From JBDUDR01 sp040002845 (GTDB taxonomy: Bacteria; Actinomycetota; Actinomycetes; Propionibacteriales; Nocardioidaceae): 14,399 nt of DNA. The DNA is taken from assembly GCA_040002845.1 (NCBI GenBank), contig JBDUDR010000065.1:1-14399 (forward strand), written 5' to 3'. This document shows, piece after piece, positions 6,232-12,030 of this stretch. Position numbers and translations under genes: made by a program. The notes beneath the pieces are model-generated. The model ran no database searches. It was not told the DNA's origin and saw nothing but the letters and a program-made list of their open reading frames with translations. Position 1 is the stretch's first letter. Every line of letters starts with the position of its first letter.

Positions 6232-7662
6232 GGCCCGGACAGCGGCGGCAGCCACCTCGCGAAGTCGCCCCAGGATCATCTCCACGTCCGTAGTCGTCGT
6301 CCGGGGATTGACGGTGCACATACGCAGCGCCGTCCGGCCGCCGAGCACCGTGGAGCTGAGGGTCGCGAGCTCGTCAACGAGCATGGCGTCGGCGATCCGC
6401 CGGTTGATCGCCTCCAGCTCCTCTGATGTCCGGGATTCGTTGGTGTAGCGGAACGTGACCACGGCCAGCACGGTCGGGGCCAGCACCTCCCATCCGGGTG
6501 TACGGCGCAGGATCGCGTCACAGTGCCGAGCCAGGTCGAGCCCGTGTTGCACAGCCTGCTCGAAGGCGTCGAGGCCGAAGACTTTGAGCGACAACCACAG
6601 CTTGAACGCACGGAAGCTGCGGGTGAGCTGGATTCCACGGTCGGCGAAGTTGACCTCCCGGTCGCGGGCCGCCGCGTCGAGCAGGTACTCCGGATGGGTC
6701 GAGAAGATCGACTCCAGCAACGCGACGTCGCGGACAAGTACACAGCCGGCCTCCAACGGCTGGAACAGCCACTTGTGAGCGTCGAGTGCCAGTGAGTCGG
6801 CCAGCTCGATTCCGGTCAGCAGAGCGCGCCCCTCCTCCGTAAGGACCGCGGGTCCTCCGAAGGCGCCGTCGACGTGGAACCACAGCCCTTCATCCCGACA
6901 CAACGCGGCCAGGTCCGCCAGCGGGTCGACACTGCCGGTGCTCGTCGTACCGGCTGTGGCGACCATGCAGAAGGGACGGCGACCTGCGGCACGATCGGCA
7001 GTGACAGCCGCCCGCACGTCGGATGGGCGCAGCCGGCACTCCTCGTCTGCGGACAGTAAGCGCAGCTGGGCCGGCTGGAAGCCGAGCACCCGCAGGGCGC
7101 GGCCGATCCACGAGTGCGTCTGGTCGGAGGCGTACACCACCGCATCGCCCAGCTGGTCGTCGAGGATGGCGCGGCGGGCGGCGATCAGGCCGTACATGTT
7201 GGCGGAGGATCCGCCATCAACGAACAAACCGCCGGCCGTGTCTGGCAGGCCGAAGAGGTTGCACAGCCAGCGCAAGGTGGTGAGCTCGGCTGCCGCGGCT
7301 CCGGAGGCGGCCTGCCACGTACCGGCGAAGACGCCGAAGCCGGACATTAGGGCGTCGGCAAGCATCCCGATGTAGTTGCTGGGAATCGGCACATACGCGA
7401 GGAACCGGGGGTGATCGACTCGCATGGCCGGACGCAGTACGTCGTCGACCGCTTCGCGCAGAACCTGCTCTGGGTCCGAGCCGGTGCGCGGGATGGGTTC
7501 GTCCAGTATGCCGGCCAGCTCCTCGGCACTGGCCCGGCTGGCGGGTGGGTGGTCCCGCAGACCGGCTAGGGAGTCAACGATGAGGTCCACAACCTGGTAG
7601 CCGAGTCGCCGCATCTGATCCGGTGGAAGCGTCAGCGGAGCCACGGTTTCATCGTGAGCCAT
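6226..7662 (-). CDS. PLP-dependent group II amino-acid decarboxylase (aromatic-L-amino-acid/glutamate decarboxylase family)
   Basis: Cytoplasmic fold-type I PLP enzyme expected to release CO2 from an L-amino acid. 478 aa, the usual family length. Visible: HPRFLAYVP (84-92), the N-terminal substrate-site region; GGSSANMYGL at 150-159; His183 in DQTHSWIGRA, which stacks on PLP; AGTTSTGSVDPL at 237-248; Asp265 in FHVDGAFGG, which binds the pyridine N; and Lys297 in LDAHKWLFQP, the Schiff-base lysine. FRAFKLWLSLKVFG (354-367) is also typical. The substrate is not determinable; aromatic amino acids are somewhat favoured by the overall look, but glutamate or diaminobutyrate are possible. ATG at 7662 has GAGAGGA 5 nt upstream. 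Monocistronic, facing dps. Upstream lie 21-bp-spaced direct repeats at 7801-7833 that may regulate it. Confidence 0.93.
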   Translation of the reverse strand: MAHDETVAPLTLPPDQMRRLGYQVVDLIVDSLAGLRDHPPASRASAEELAGILDEPIPRTGSDPEQVLREAVDDVLRPAMRVDHPRFLAYVPIPSNYIGMLADALMSGFGVFAGTWQAASGAAAAELTTLRWLCNLFGLPDTAGGLFVDGGSSANMYGLIAARRAILDDQLGDAVVYASDQTHSWIGRALRVLGFQPAQLRLLSADEECRLRPSDVRAAVTADRAAGRRPFCMVATAGTTSTGSVDPLADLAALCRDEGLWFHVDGAFGGPAVLTEEGRALLTGIELADSLALDAHKWLFQPLEAGCVLVRDVALLESIFSTHPEYLLDAAARDREVNFADRGIQLTRSFRAFKLWLSLKVFGLDAFEQAVQHGLDLARHCDAILRRTPGWEVLAPTVLAVVTFRYTNESRTSEELEAINRRIADAMLVDELATLSSTVLGGRTALRMCTVNPRTTTTDVEMILGRLREVAAAAVRAG

Positions 7663-7800
7663 GGGGTCCTCTCAGGCCGCGCGGTGTACATCGAACCGAG
7701 GCGCGGATGCTGCGCGCTCGTGCTGGCGCAGCCTACTGAGGTGTCCGGATCAACCGGCAGCGAAGTAACAGTTCGCGACAGCCGTTTCGTCTGCCGGCTC

Positions 7801-7833
7801 AAGTGTCGGATCACGCGGAATAAGTGTCGGATC
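7801..7833. repeat. Tandem AAGTGTCGGATC repeats upstream of the decarboxylase gene
   Basis: Two identical 12-mers lie at 7801-7812 and 7822-7833, exactly 21 bp apart (two helical turns). A degenerate third copy (AGGTGTCCGGATC) lies at 7739-7751. Same-face spacing suggests an operator or activator site about 140-170 bp before the decarboxylase start. No regulator gene is adjacent. Confidence 0.55.
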
Positions 7834-7860
7834 GCGGGGAGGCTCGCAGGTTGACGTGGC

Positions 7861-7896
7861 CGGAACCCAGCCACCCCCCGAGGCGGCTGGGTTCCG
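7861..7896 (-). terminator. Strong hairpin terminator of the LysM gene
   Basis: CGGAACCCAGCC (7861-7872) and GGCTGGGTTCCG (7885-7896) are a perfect 12-bp inverted repeat with a 12-nt loop, starting 18 nt after the stop of the leftward LysM gene. There is no T-run, but stem length and place fit a factor-independent actinobacterial terminator. Confidence 0.8.
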
Positions 7897-7914
7897 TAGC
7901 TCAGGACAGGAGCA

Positions 7915-8277
7915 TCAGCCGAAGTCGGGCACGCCGAGCCGCTGACCAACCTGAAGACTACCCGGATCCGTGAGCGCGTTGAGATCGACGATCGCATCGA
8001 CGACAGCGCGTGGATCCTGGTCAGGAGCGAGCTGGCGCGCGATGTCCCACAGCGTCTGACCGGGCTGCACCTGAACCGTCTGGACCGGCTCGAGCTTCGC
8101 ATTGCCCGGAACTGCCGATGAGCGTGGACCGATCAGCGACAGGACGCTGAATGCCATCGCAGCGAGCAGCATTAGTGCCACCCACTGCCCCCGACGGGTG
8201 AGCCTCACGTACGAGCCTTGTGTGGCGACACGACGTGCTGGCACGCGATCAAGTCGCGGGGCTGTCATGGTGCTCAT
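7915..8277 (-). CDS. Membrane-anchored LysM protein of the lexA-nrdR neighbourhood (Rv2719c/ChiZ-like position)
   Basis: 120-aa protein with a basic cytoplasmic N-terminus (1-30), one membrane segment (about 31-50, QWVALMLLAAMAFSVLSLIG) and a single LysM domain (about 66-116, VQPGQTLWDIARQLAPDQD...VGQRLGVP). LysM binds peptidoglycan outside the membrane. In M. tuberculosis the LysM protein Rv2719c sits between lexA and nrdR, is DNA-damage induced and affects cell division; equivalence here is inferred from domain, size and neighbourhood. No separate hydrolase domain is visible. AGGAGG lies 6 nt before the ATG at 8277; a second ATG three codons later is less well placed. Three LexA boxes lie 116-201 bp upstream, so SOS induction is likely. 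A strong terminator follows. Confidence 0.9.
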   Translation of the reverse strand: MSTMTAPRLDRVPARRVATQGSYVRLTRRGQWVALMLLAAMAFSVLSLIGPRSSAVPGNAKLEPVQTVQVQPGQTLWDIARQLAPDQDPRAVVDAIVDLNALTDPGSLQVGQRLGVPDFG

Positions 8278-8392
8278 CGCTGACCTCCTGGGGAAGCTCG
8301 CCTCGCGGCGATCAGGTCTGCCGTTCGTCTCTCTGCCGAGACCTGTCTATCGGCGCCCACCGACAGTTTCGATCAACCGCATCACCACGATG

Positions 8393-8408
8393 TCGAAGGA
8401 ATGTTCGA
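8393..8408. promoter_or_regulatory. LexA box A
   Basis: TCGAAGGAATGTTCGA matches the actinobacterial SOS consensus TCGAAC-N4-GTTCGA at 11 of 12 fixed positions. It abuts box B with no gap. Confidence 0.8.
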
Positions 8409-8424
8409 TCGAACGCCTGTACGA
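8409..8424. promoter_or_regulatory. LexA box B
   Basis: TCGAACGCCTGTACGA matches TCGAAC-N4-GTTCGA at 11 of 12 fixed positions. The junction with box A creates the 12-bp palindrome GTTCGATCGAAC at 8403-8414. Confidence 0.82.
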
Positions 8425-8462
8425 ACAATGGCACACAACACCAGTCGATGTCCAGCGCCAGG

Positions 8463-8478
8463 TCGAATGTCCGTTCGA
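8463..8478. promoter_or_regulatory. LexA box C
   Basis: TCGAATGTCCGTTCGA matches the SOS consensus at 11 of 12 fixed positions and is centred 54 bp from box B. Confidence 0.82.
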
Positions 8479-8659
8479 CACGCAAAGCTCCGTTGGTTGC
8501 AAGGGCGCGGGCCTGATCTCCTGCGACCCACGCCCAGGCCGGCGACACCGGCAAGAGCTTCTGGCCCTGGCGCCGCGCCTCGCAACCACGCAGACTGGTC
8601 AGGCGGCATGGGCCAACCCCGCCCACCCTCAGGCCCGAGAACGGAGACACGCGATACCC

Positions 8660-9523
8660 ATGGCTCACAACCCATCGACGCAGACGACCCGGGATAACGA
8701 AGCAACTCCCCCGGACCAGCCCCGAACGACTCGAGAGATGCAGATCCCCGCTTCCCTGGTGGAGCCGACGCCGCGTCGCATAAGAGTGCGGCTCGGGCAT
8801 GAGCTGGTGGCCGACAGCTCCCGCGCGCAGCTGCTCGTCCAGTACGGCCCCGCGGGCTTGCCGACGTACTACCTGCCCATCGAGGACGTGACTCCGGGTG
8901 TCCTCGTCGACGAGACGACCGGTCCAGATGGACAGCAGACGTGGGCCGTGTCCACGGGCGGCAAGCGAGTGGAGGCCGCGGCCTGGACACCCAAAGACAC
9001 GACTGGCCCGATGGCCGCCCTTGCGAGGTCTGTGACGTTCTCCTGGCGGCAGCTGGACTGGTACGAAGAAGACGAGCGCGTTGTCATGCACGCCCGCGAC
9101 CCGCACAAGCGCGTCGACACGCTGCGCAGCTCGCGCCGGGTGCAGGTGTTCGTGGCCGGGGAGCAGGTGGCCAGCAGCGTACGTCCCCTCCTGCTCTTCG
9201 AGACCAGTCTGCCGACCCGCTACTACTTGCCCTTCGCGGATGTGCGCACTGATCTGCTCGAGGCCAGCGACGCTATGACGGTCTGCCCGTACAAGGGGCG
9301 AGCTCGCTATTGGTCTCTTCGCGTCGGTGACACCTTTTTGCCGGACGTCGCTTGGAGCTACCCGGACCCTATCCCGGAGAACCCAAAGATCCGGGATCTG
9401 CTGGCCTTCTTCAACGAAAGGGTCGACCTGGTGGTCGATGGGAAGATGCTGGAAAGGCCCGTGTCCCCGTGGTCCAACGCGAAGTCGGAGGCAGACGCCG
9501 ACGCCGTTCAGCTCCGGGGATGA
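8660..9523 (+). CDS. Protein with two DUF427 domains
   Basis: Uncharacterised protein of the DUF427 family; function unknown. 287 aa from ATG 8660, or 261 aa from ATG 8738 (MQIPASLVEPTPRR). Neither has a good SD: GGAG at 8643-8646 is 13 nt before the first, and the second has only an adjacent GAGAG. The conserved part starts at EPTPRRIRV (residue 35), so both are possible. Domain 1, residues 38-136: RRIRVRLGHELVADSSRAQL, then YYLPIEDV and later FSWRQLDWYEED. Domain 2, 158-266: RRVQVFVAGEQVASS, YYLPFADV, then CPYKGRARYWSLRVG, VAWSYPDPIPE and ERVDLVVDGK. The CPYKG...W and AWSYPDP signatures are clearest in domain 2, so domain 1 looks degenerate. It shares its upstream region with the LysM gene, so LexA control is possible but untested. 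Confidence 0.85.
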   Translation: MAHNPSTQTTRDNEATPPDQPRTTREMQIPASLVEPTPRRIRVRLGHELVADSSRAQLLVQYGPAGLPTYYLPIEDVTPGVLVDETTGPDGQQTWAVSTGGKRVEAAAWTPKDTTGPMAALARSVTFSWRQLDWYEEDERVVMHARDPHKRVDTLRSSRRVQVFVAGEQVASSVRPLLLFETSLPTRYYLPFADVRTDLLEASDAMTVCPYKGRARYWSLRVGDTFLPDVAWSYPDPIPENPKIRDLLAFFNERVDLVVDGKMLERPVSPWSNAKSEADADAVQLRG

Positions 9524-9542
9524 CCTCACGCACCCCTCCTCA

Positions 9543-9607
9543 TCGCCGAGGTACGCCTTTGTGACCTTCAGGTGGCGATATTGCGTACGCAACTCGTACC
9601 TCGGCGA
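9543..9607. repeat. 13-bp perfect inverted repeat with a long loop between DUF427 and acetyltransferase genes
   Basis: TCGCCGAGGTACG (9543-9555) and CGTACCTCGGCGA (9595-9607) pair perfectly around a 39-nt loop. The half GTACCTCGG recurs at 9628-9636, directly before the next start codon. It may be a terminator of the DUF427 gene or an operator for the next gene. Confidence 0.6.
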
Positions 9608-9636
9608 GGGTCACCGGTACCGACCATGTACCTCGG

Positions 9637-10395
9637 GTGTCTGGTAAGAAGCCGCGTGTGAGTTTCACCGTCGAACGGACCGGCGAGCGTGAGCGTCCCG
9701 ACGACCAGATGGAGCCGCTGTTCGCCGCGGGATTCCCGGCCTTCATCACTGCCGACCAACTGGCCAAGCAGTACATCGGGCGCGTGCGGGAGTGGTTCAC
9801 CGACCAGGACCTGATCCTGCTCGACGATGACGATGAGCCGGTGGCGACCGGCTGGGGAGTGCCGCTGCGATGGACGGGCGAGCTCGAGGACCTCCCGAGC
9901 GGCTACACCGACTCAATCGTCAGGGCGGTCGAAGGTCGCGAGCAGCAGGTCGAGCCCGACACCCTCGTGATCTGCGGCGCGATCGTACGACCCGATCTCA
10001 AAGGTAAGGGCGTGGCCGGCGAGCTCCTCACGGCGCTGCGTCACCGAGCGGACGAGGCGGGCTGGTCACGAGTCATCGCTCCGGTACGCCCGACACTCAA
10101 GGCCCGATATCCGCTGACCCCGATCGACTCGTACATCACATGGGCGCGAGACGACGGGGCACCGCTGGATCCATGGATCCGCACGCACTGGCGCCTCGGC
10201 GCCCGCACCTTGCAGGCGGCGCCGCGGTCGCAGACCATGACCGGCACGGTCGTTGAGTGGGAGCGCTGGACCGGCCTGGTCCTGCCGGAGTCCGGCGACT
10301 ACGTGATCCCGGAAGGGTTGAGCGTCTTGCATGTCGACACACCGGCCGACCTTGGTACGTACGTCGAACCGAACGTGTGGATGCAGCACAAATAG
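9637..10395 (+). CDS. GNAT-like acetyltransferase domain protein
   Basis: 252 aa. Residues 108-150 look like the core of a GNAT acetyltransferase: a strand (DTLVICGAIVRPD) followed by the acetyl-CoA loop and helix LKGKGVAGELLTALRHRADEAG (121-142), a variant of R/Q-x-x-G-x-G/A. Later WIRTHWRLGARTL (180-192) resembles the GNAT helix where a residue-rich hxxxGF/R segment follows. The N-terminal part (about 25-75) lacks clear motifs. Acceptor substrate unknown. Start is uncertain: GTG 9637 is the longest, GTG 9658 (VSFTVERTG) is an alternative, and neither has a clear SD. It ends 36 nt before the LexA box of lexA; it is not obviously part of the SOS unit, but read-through into lexA cannot be excluded. 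Confidence 0.75.
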   Translation: MSGKKPRVSFTVERTGERERPDDQMEPLFAAGFPAFITADQLAKQYIGRVREWFTDQDLILLDDDDEPVATGWGVPLRWTGELEDLPSGYTDSIVRAVEGREQQVEPDTLVICGAIVRPDLKGKGVAGELLTALRHRADEAGWSRVIAPVRPTLKARYPLTPIDSYITWARDDGAPLDPWIRTHWRLGARTLQAAPRSQTMTGTVVEWERWTGLVLPESGDYVIPEGLSVLHVDTPADLGTYVEPNVWMQHK

Positions 10396-10408
10396 CCTGG
10401 TCGAGCGG

Positions 10409-10417
10409 TTGTCCACA
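10409..10417 (+). promoter_or_regulatory. Perfect DnaA box in the lexA promoter region
   Basis: TTGTCCACA is identical to the consensus DnaA box of high-GC actinobacteria. It lies 14 bp upstream of the LexA box. A single site could be chance, but its position in the lexA control region is suggestive. Confidence 0.45.
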
Positions 10418-10431
10418 GAAACGACACGCCT

Positions 10432-10447
10432 TCGAACACGTGTTTGA
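10432..10447. promoter_or_regulatory. LexA box (autoregulatory, lexA)
   Basis: TCGAACACGTGTTTGA matches TCGAAC-N4-GTTCGA at 11 of 12 fixed positions. It overlaps the proposed -35 of lexA, the expected arrangement for autorepression. Confidence 0.88.
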
Positions 10448-10472
10448 AACCCGGCTCAGATCCCGCTAGCGT
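10445..10472 (+). promoter_or_regulatory. Probable lexA promoter
   Basis: TTGAAA (10445-10450), 16-nt spacer, TAGCGT (10467-10472). The -35 overlaps the LexA box. It gives a leader of about 60 nt before the ATG at 10540. Confidence 0.6.
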
Positions 10473-10539
10473 TTGCCTTGCTCGACTCGATCCCACGCGT
10501 CGGGCCTGCGGTTCCCGGCGACGAAGGTGGGTGACGTCG

Positions 10540-11277
10540 ATGCCAGCGAGCAAGTCGCGCGGCAAGACCACGATCAGCGAGCTTCCTGACGGCCCGCCCG
10601 ACGAAGAGGGCCTCACTCCGCGACAACGACGGGTTCTCGACGTGATCCGCGACTCCGTCAAGAGCCGCGGATATCCCCCGAGCATGCGCGAGATCGGTGA
10701 GGCCGTCGGGCTCACGAGCTCCTCCAGCGTGGCTCACCAGCTGCGCAAGCTCGAGGCACGCGGGTTCATCCGGCGCGACGTCAACCGGCCTCGGGCAGTT
10801 GAGATCCTGCACCCCGCCCAGCCGGCGACCCGTCCCGGCGCGGCTGCCACCGCGGTGGAGGCAAGCGCGTACGACGAGACCGACAGCGGCGATGCTCAGC
10901 CGGCTCCGCAATACGTTCCGGTGATCGGCCGGATCGCCGCCGGTGGCCCGATCCTGGCCGAGGAGCAGGTCGAGGAGGTCATGCCGCTGCCCCAGTCGCT
11001 CGTGGGAGCCGGCACCCTGTTCATGCTCGAGGTCAAGGGCGACTCGATGGTCGACGCGGCCATCTGCGACGGCGACTACGTCGTCATCCGCCAGCAGCCG
11101 ACCGCGGAAAACGGCGAGATCGTCGCCGCCATGATCGACAACGAGGCGACGGTCAAGACCCTGCAACGCAAGGACGACCACATCTGGCTGCTCCCCCACA
11201 ACGCGTCCTACGAGCCGATCAACGGAGACGACGCCGTGATCCTCGGCAAGGTCACGGCGGTGCTTCGGCGCGTCTGA
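10540..11277 (+). CDS. lexA: LexA, SOS-response repressor and RecA-stimulated self-cleaving protease
   Basis: Represses SOS genes and cleaves itself when RecA filaments form on damaged DNA. 245 aa from ATG 10540, chosen because AAGGTGG (10523-10529) lies 10 nt upstream; the frame is open back to 10444 but that ATG would fall inside the LexA box. Residues 24-90 are the winged helix: LTPRQRRVLDVIRDSVKSRGYPPSMREIGEAVGL with recognition helix SSSSVAHQLRKLEARG. Residues 92-122 are a variable linker. Residues 124-245 are the S24 protease: cleavage site Ala134-Gly135 (GRIAAGGPI), nucleophile Ser169 (VKGDSMVDA) and general base Lys206 (ATVKTLQRK). All catalytic residues are present. Target sites in this window are its own box (10432) and three boxes at 8393-8478. 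It converges with the lipoprotein gene 9 bp away. Confidence 0.98.
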   Translation: MPASKSRGKTTISELPDGPPDEEGLTPRQRRVLDVIRDSVKSRGYPPSMREIGEAVGLTSSSSVAHQLRKLEARGFIRRDVNRPRAVEILHPAQPATRPGAAATAVEASAYDETDSGDAQPAPQYVPVIGRIAAGGPILAEEQVEEVMPLPQSLVGAGTLFMLEVKGDSMVDAAICDGDYVVIRQQPTAENGEIVAAMIDNEATVKTLQRKDDHIWLLPHNASYEPINGDDAVILGKVTAVLRRV

Positions 11278-11286
11278 CCCGCGGCT

Positions 11287-11817
11287 CTACGTCTGCCGCA
11301 CGTCGACGACAACCAGGACGCCGCCCTGCCGCTGCAGGCTGTACGCCGCCTCGTAGGCCTGTTCGGGTTGCTCGTCGATCACCGCTCCGGTGGCGCTCTT
11401 CACCTCGTACGCCGAGACCTGCACCTGCGCCCGCAGCTGCGCGGTCCCGCGTCCTGTCCCCAACACTGTCAAGTCGGATGCCTCGTAGACGACGCCGTCA
11501 AAGTGATGGCCGGCCTTGAAGGCCGCGTCGAGATAGTCGACCAGGGATTGGCACGGACAGAACGGATCCGTGCGGTCGCGCAGCTGCGTCAAATCACCCG
11601 ACGTAGCGGCGTCGCCAGCCGCCGCCAGGTAGTCCTTGAGCCCGTCGACCGCCTCCGTCTCGGTCACCACGGGACCGGTGCCGGGCTCTACGTTGAGACC
11701 GAGATCGCGCGACGACCCCAGATCGGCCGCCCGCGGACCGCACGCGCACAACATCGTGGCCAGGCACAGCCCGGCCGCGAGTCGGGTCATGGGTCGACCC
11801 AGGGCAGCGGTTCGCAT
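11287..11817 (-). CDS. Small lipoprotein, DUF6318-like
   Basis: Exported, lipid-anchored protein of unknown function. 176 aa from ATG 11817, or 167 aa from ATG 11790; no strong SD before either. The signal peptide MTRLAAGLCLATMLCAC ends in the lipobox L-C-A-C, giving a lipidated Cys at residue 26 of the longer form. The mature part has an N-terminal helical stretch (ETEAVDGLKDYLAAAGDA), then a conserved-looking DPFCPCQSLVDYLDAAFKAG segment and four or five beta strands to the end (AQVQVSAYEVKSATGAVIDE...VVVDVRQT). This order resembles the DUF6318 lipoprotein family, which has a paired cysteine before the helix and a cystatin/NTF2-like sheet; I am not certain. The frame extends upstream to 12219, but that part overlaps the epimerase and has no conserved features. 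Confidence 0.75.
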   Translation of the reverse strand: MRTAALGRPMTRLAAGLCLATMLCACGPRAADLGSSRDLGLNVEPGTGPVVTETEAVDGLKDYLAAAGDAATSGDLTQLRDRTDPFCPCQSLVDYLDAAFKAGHHFDGVVYEASDLTVLGTGRGTAQLRAQVQVSAYEVKSATGAVIDEQPEQAYEAAYSLQRQGGVLVVVDVRQT

Positions 11818-12018
11818 GACGGCTTCCGAGCGTACGCCACCACGTCTGCTCGCCGCGGCACACCTTGGTTGGGCCTGCCGGCCGGCCCCGGTTTGGGGTA
11901 ACTCGCCCGTGTTCCAACCCCGGTGAGTGACCCCAGACCGTGGGTGCCAGGTCTTACGGCATCCTGACAGGTGGGCCGAGGCGCCCTGAGGACCGACCCC
12001 GATCGCGGTGCCTCGCCC

Positions 12019-12024
12019 TAGCCT
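12019..12024 (+). promoter_or_regulatory. Possible -10 element for leaderless transcription of the epimerase
   Basis: TAGCCT lies 6 nt before the ATG at 12031 and there is no Shine-Dalgarno. Leaderless mRNAs with TANNNT at this distance are common in Actinomycetota. No clear -35. Confidence 0.4.
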
Positions 12025-12030
12025 GACGCC

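Larger units (their letters stand above)
8278..8659. promoter_or_regulatory. Divergent SOS control region with three LexA boxes
   Basis: This 382-bp stretch lies between the leftward LysM gene and the rightward DUF427 gene. It carries LexA boxes at 8393-8408, 8409-8424 and 8463-8478. The plus frame is open from 8102 and the minus frame from 9592 across it, but neither encodes recognisable protein here. I could not place a secure -35/-10 pair. Confidence 0.6.

Noticed and set aside
8312..9592. 426-codon minus-strand frame opposite the DUF427 gene
   Set aside because: The plus-strand frame carries repeated DUF427 motifs; the minus frame has no known fold and crosses the LexA boxes.
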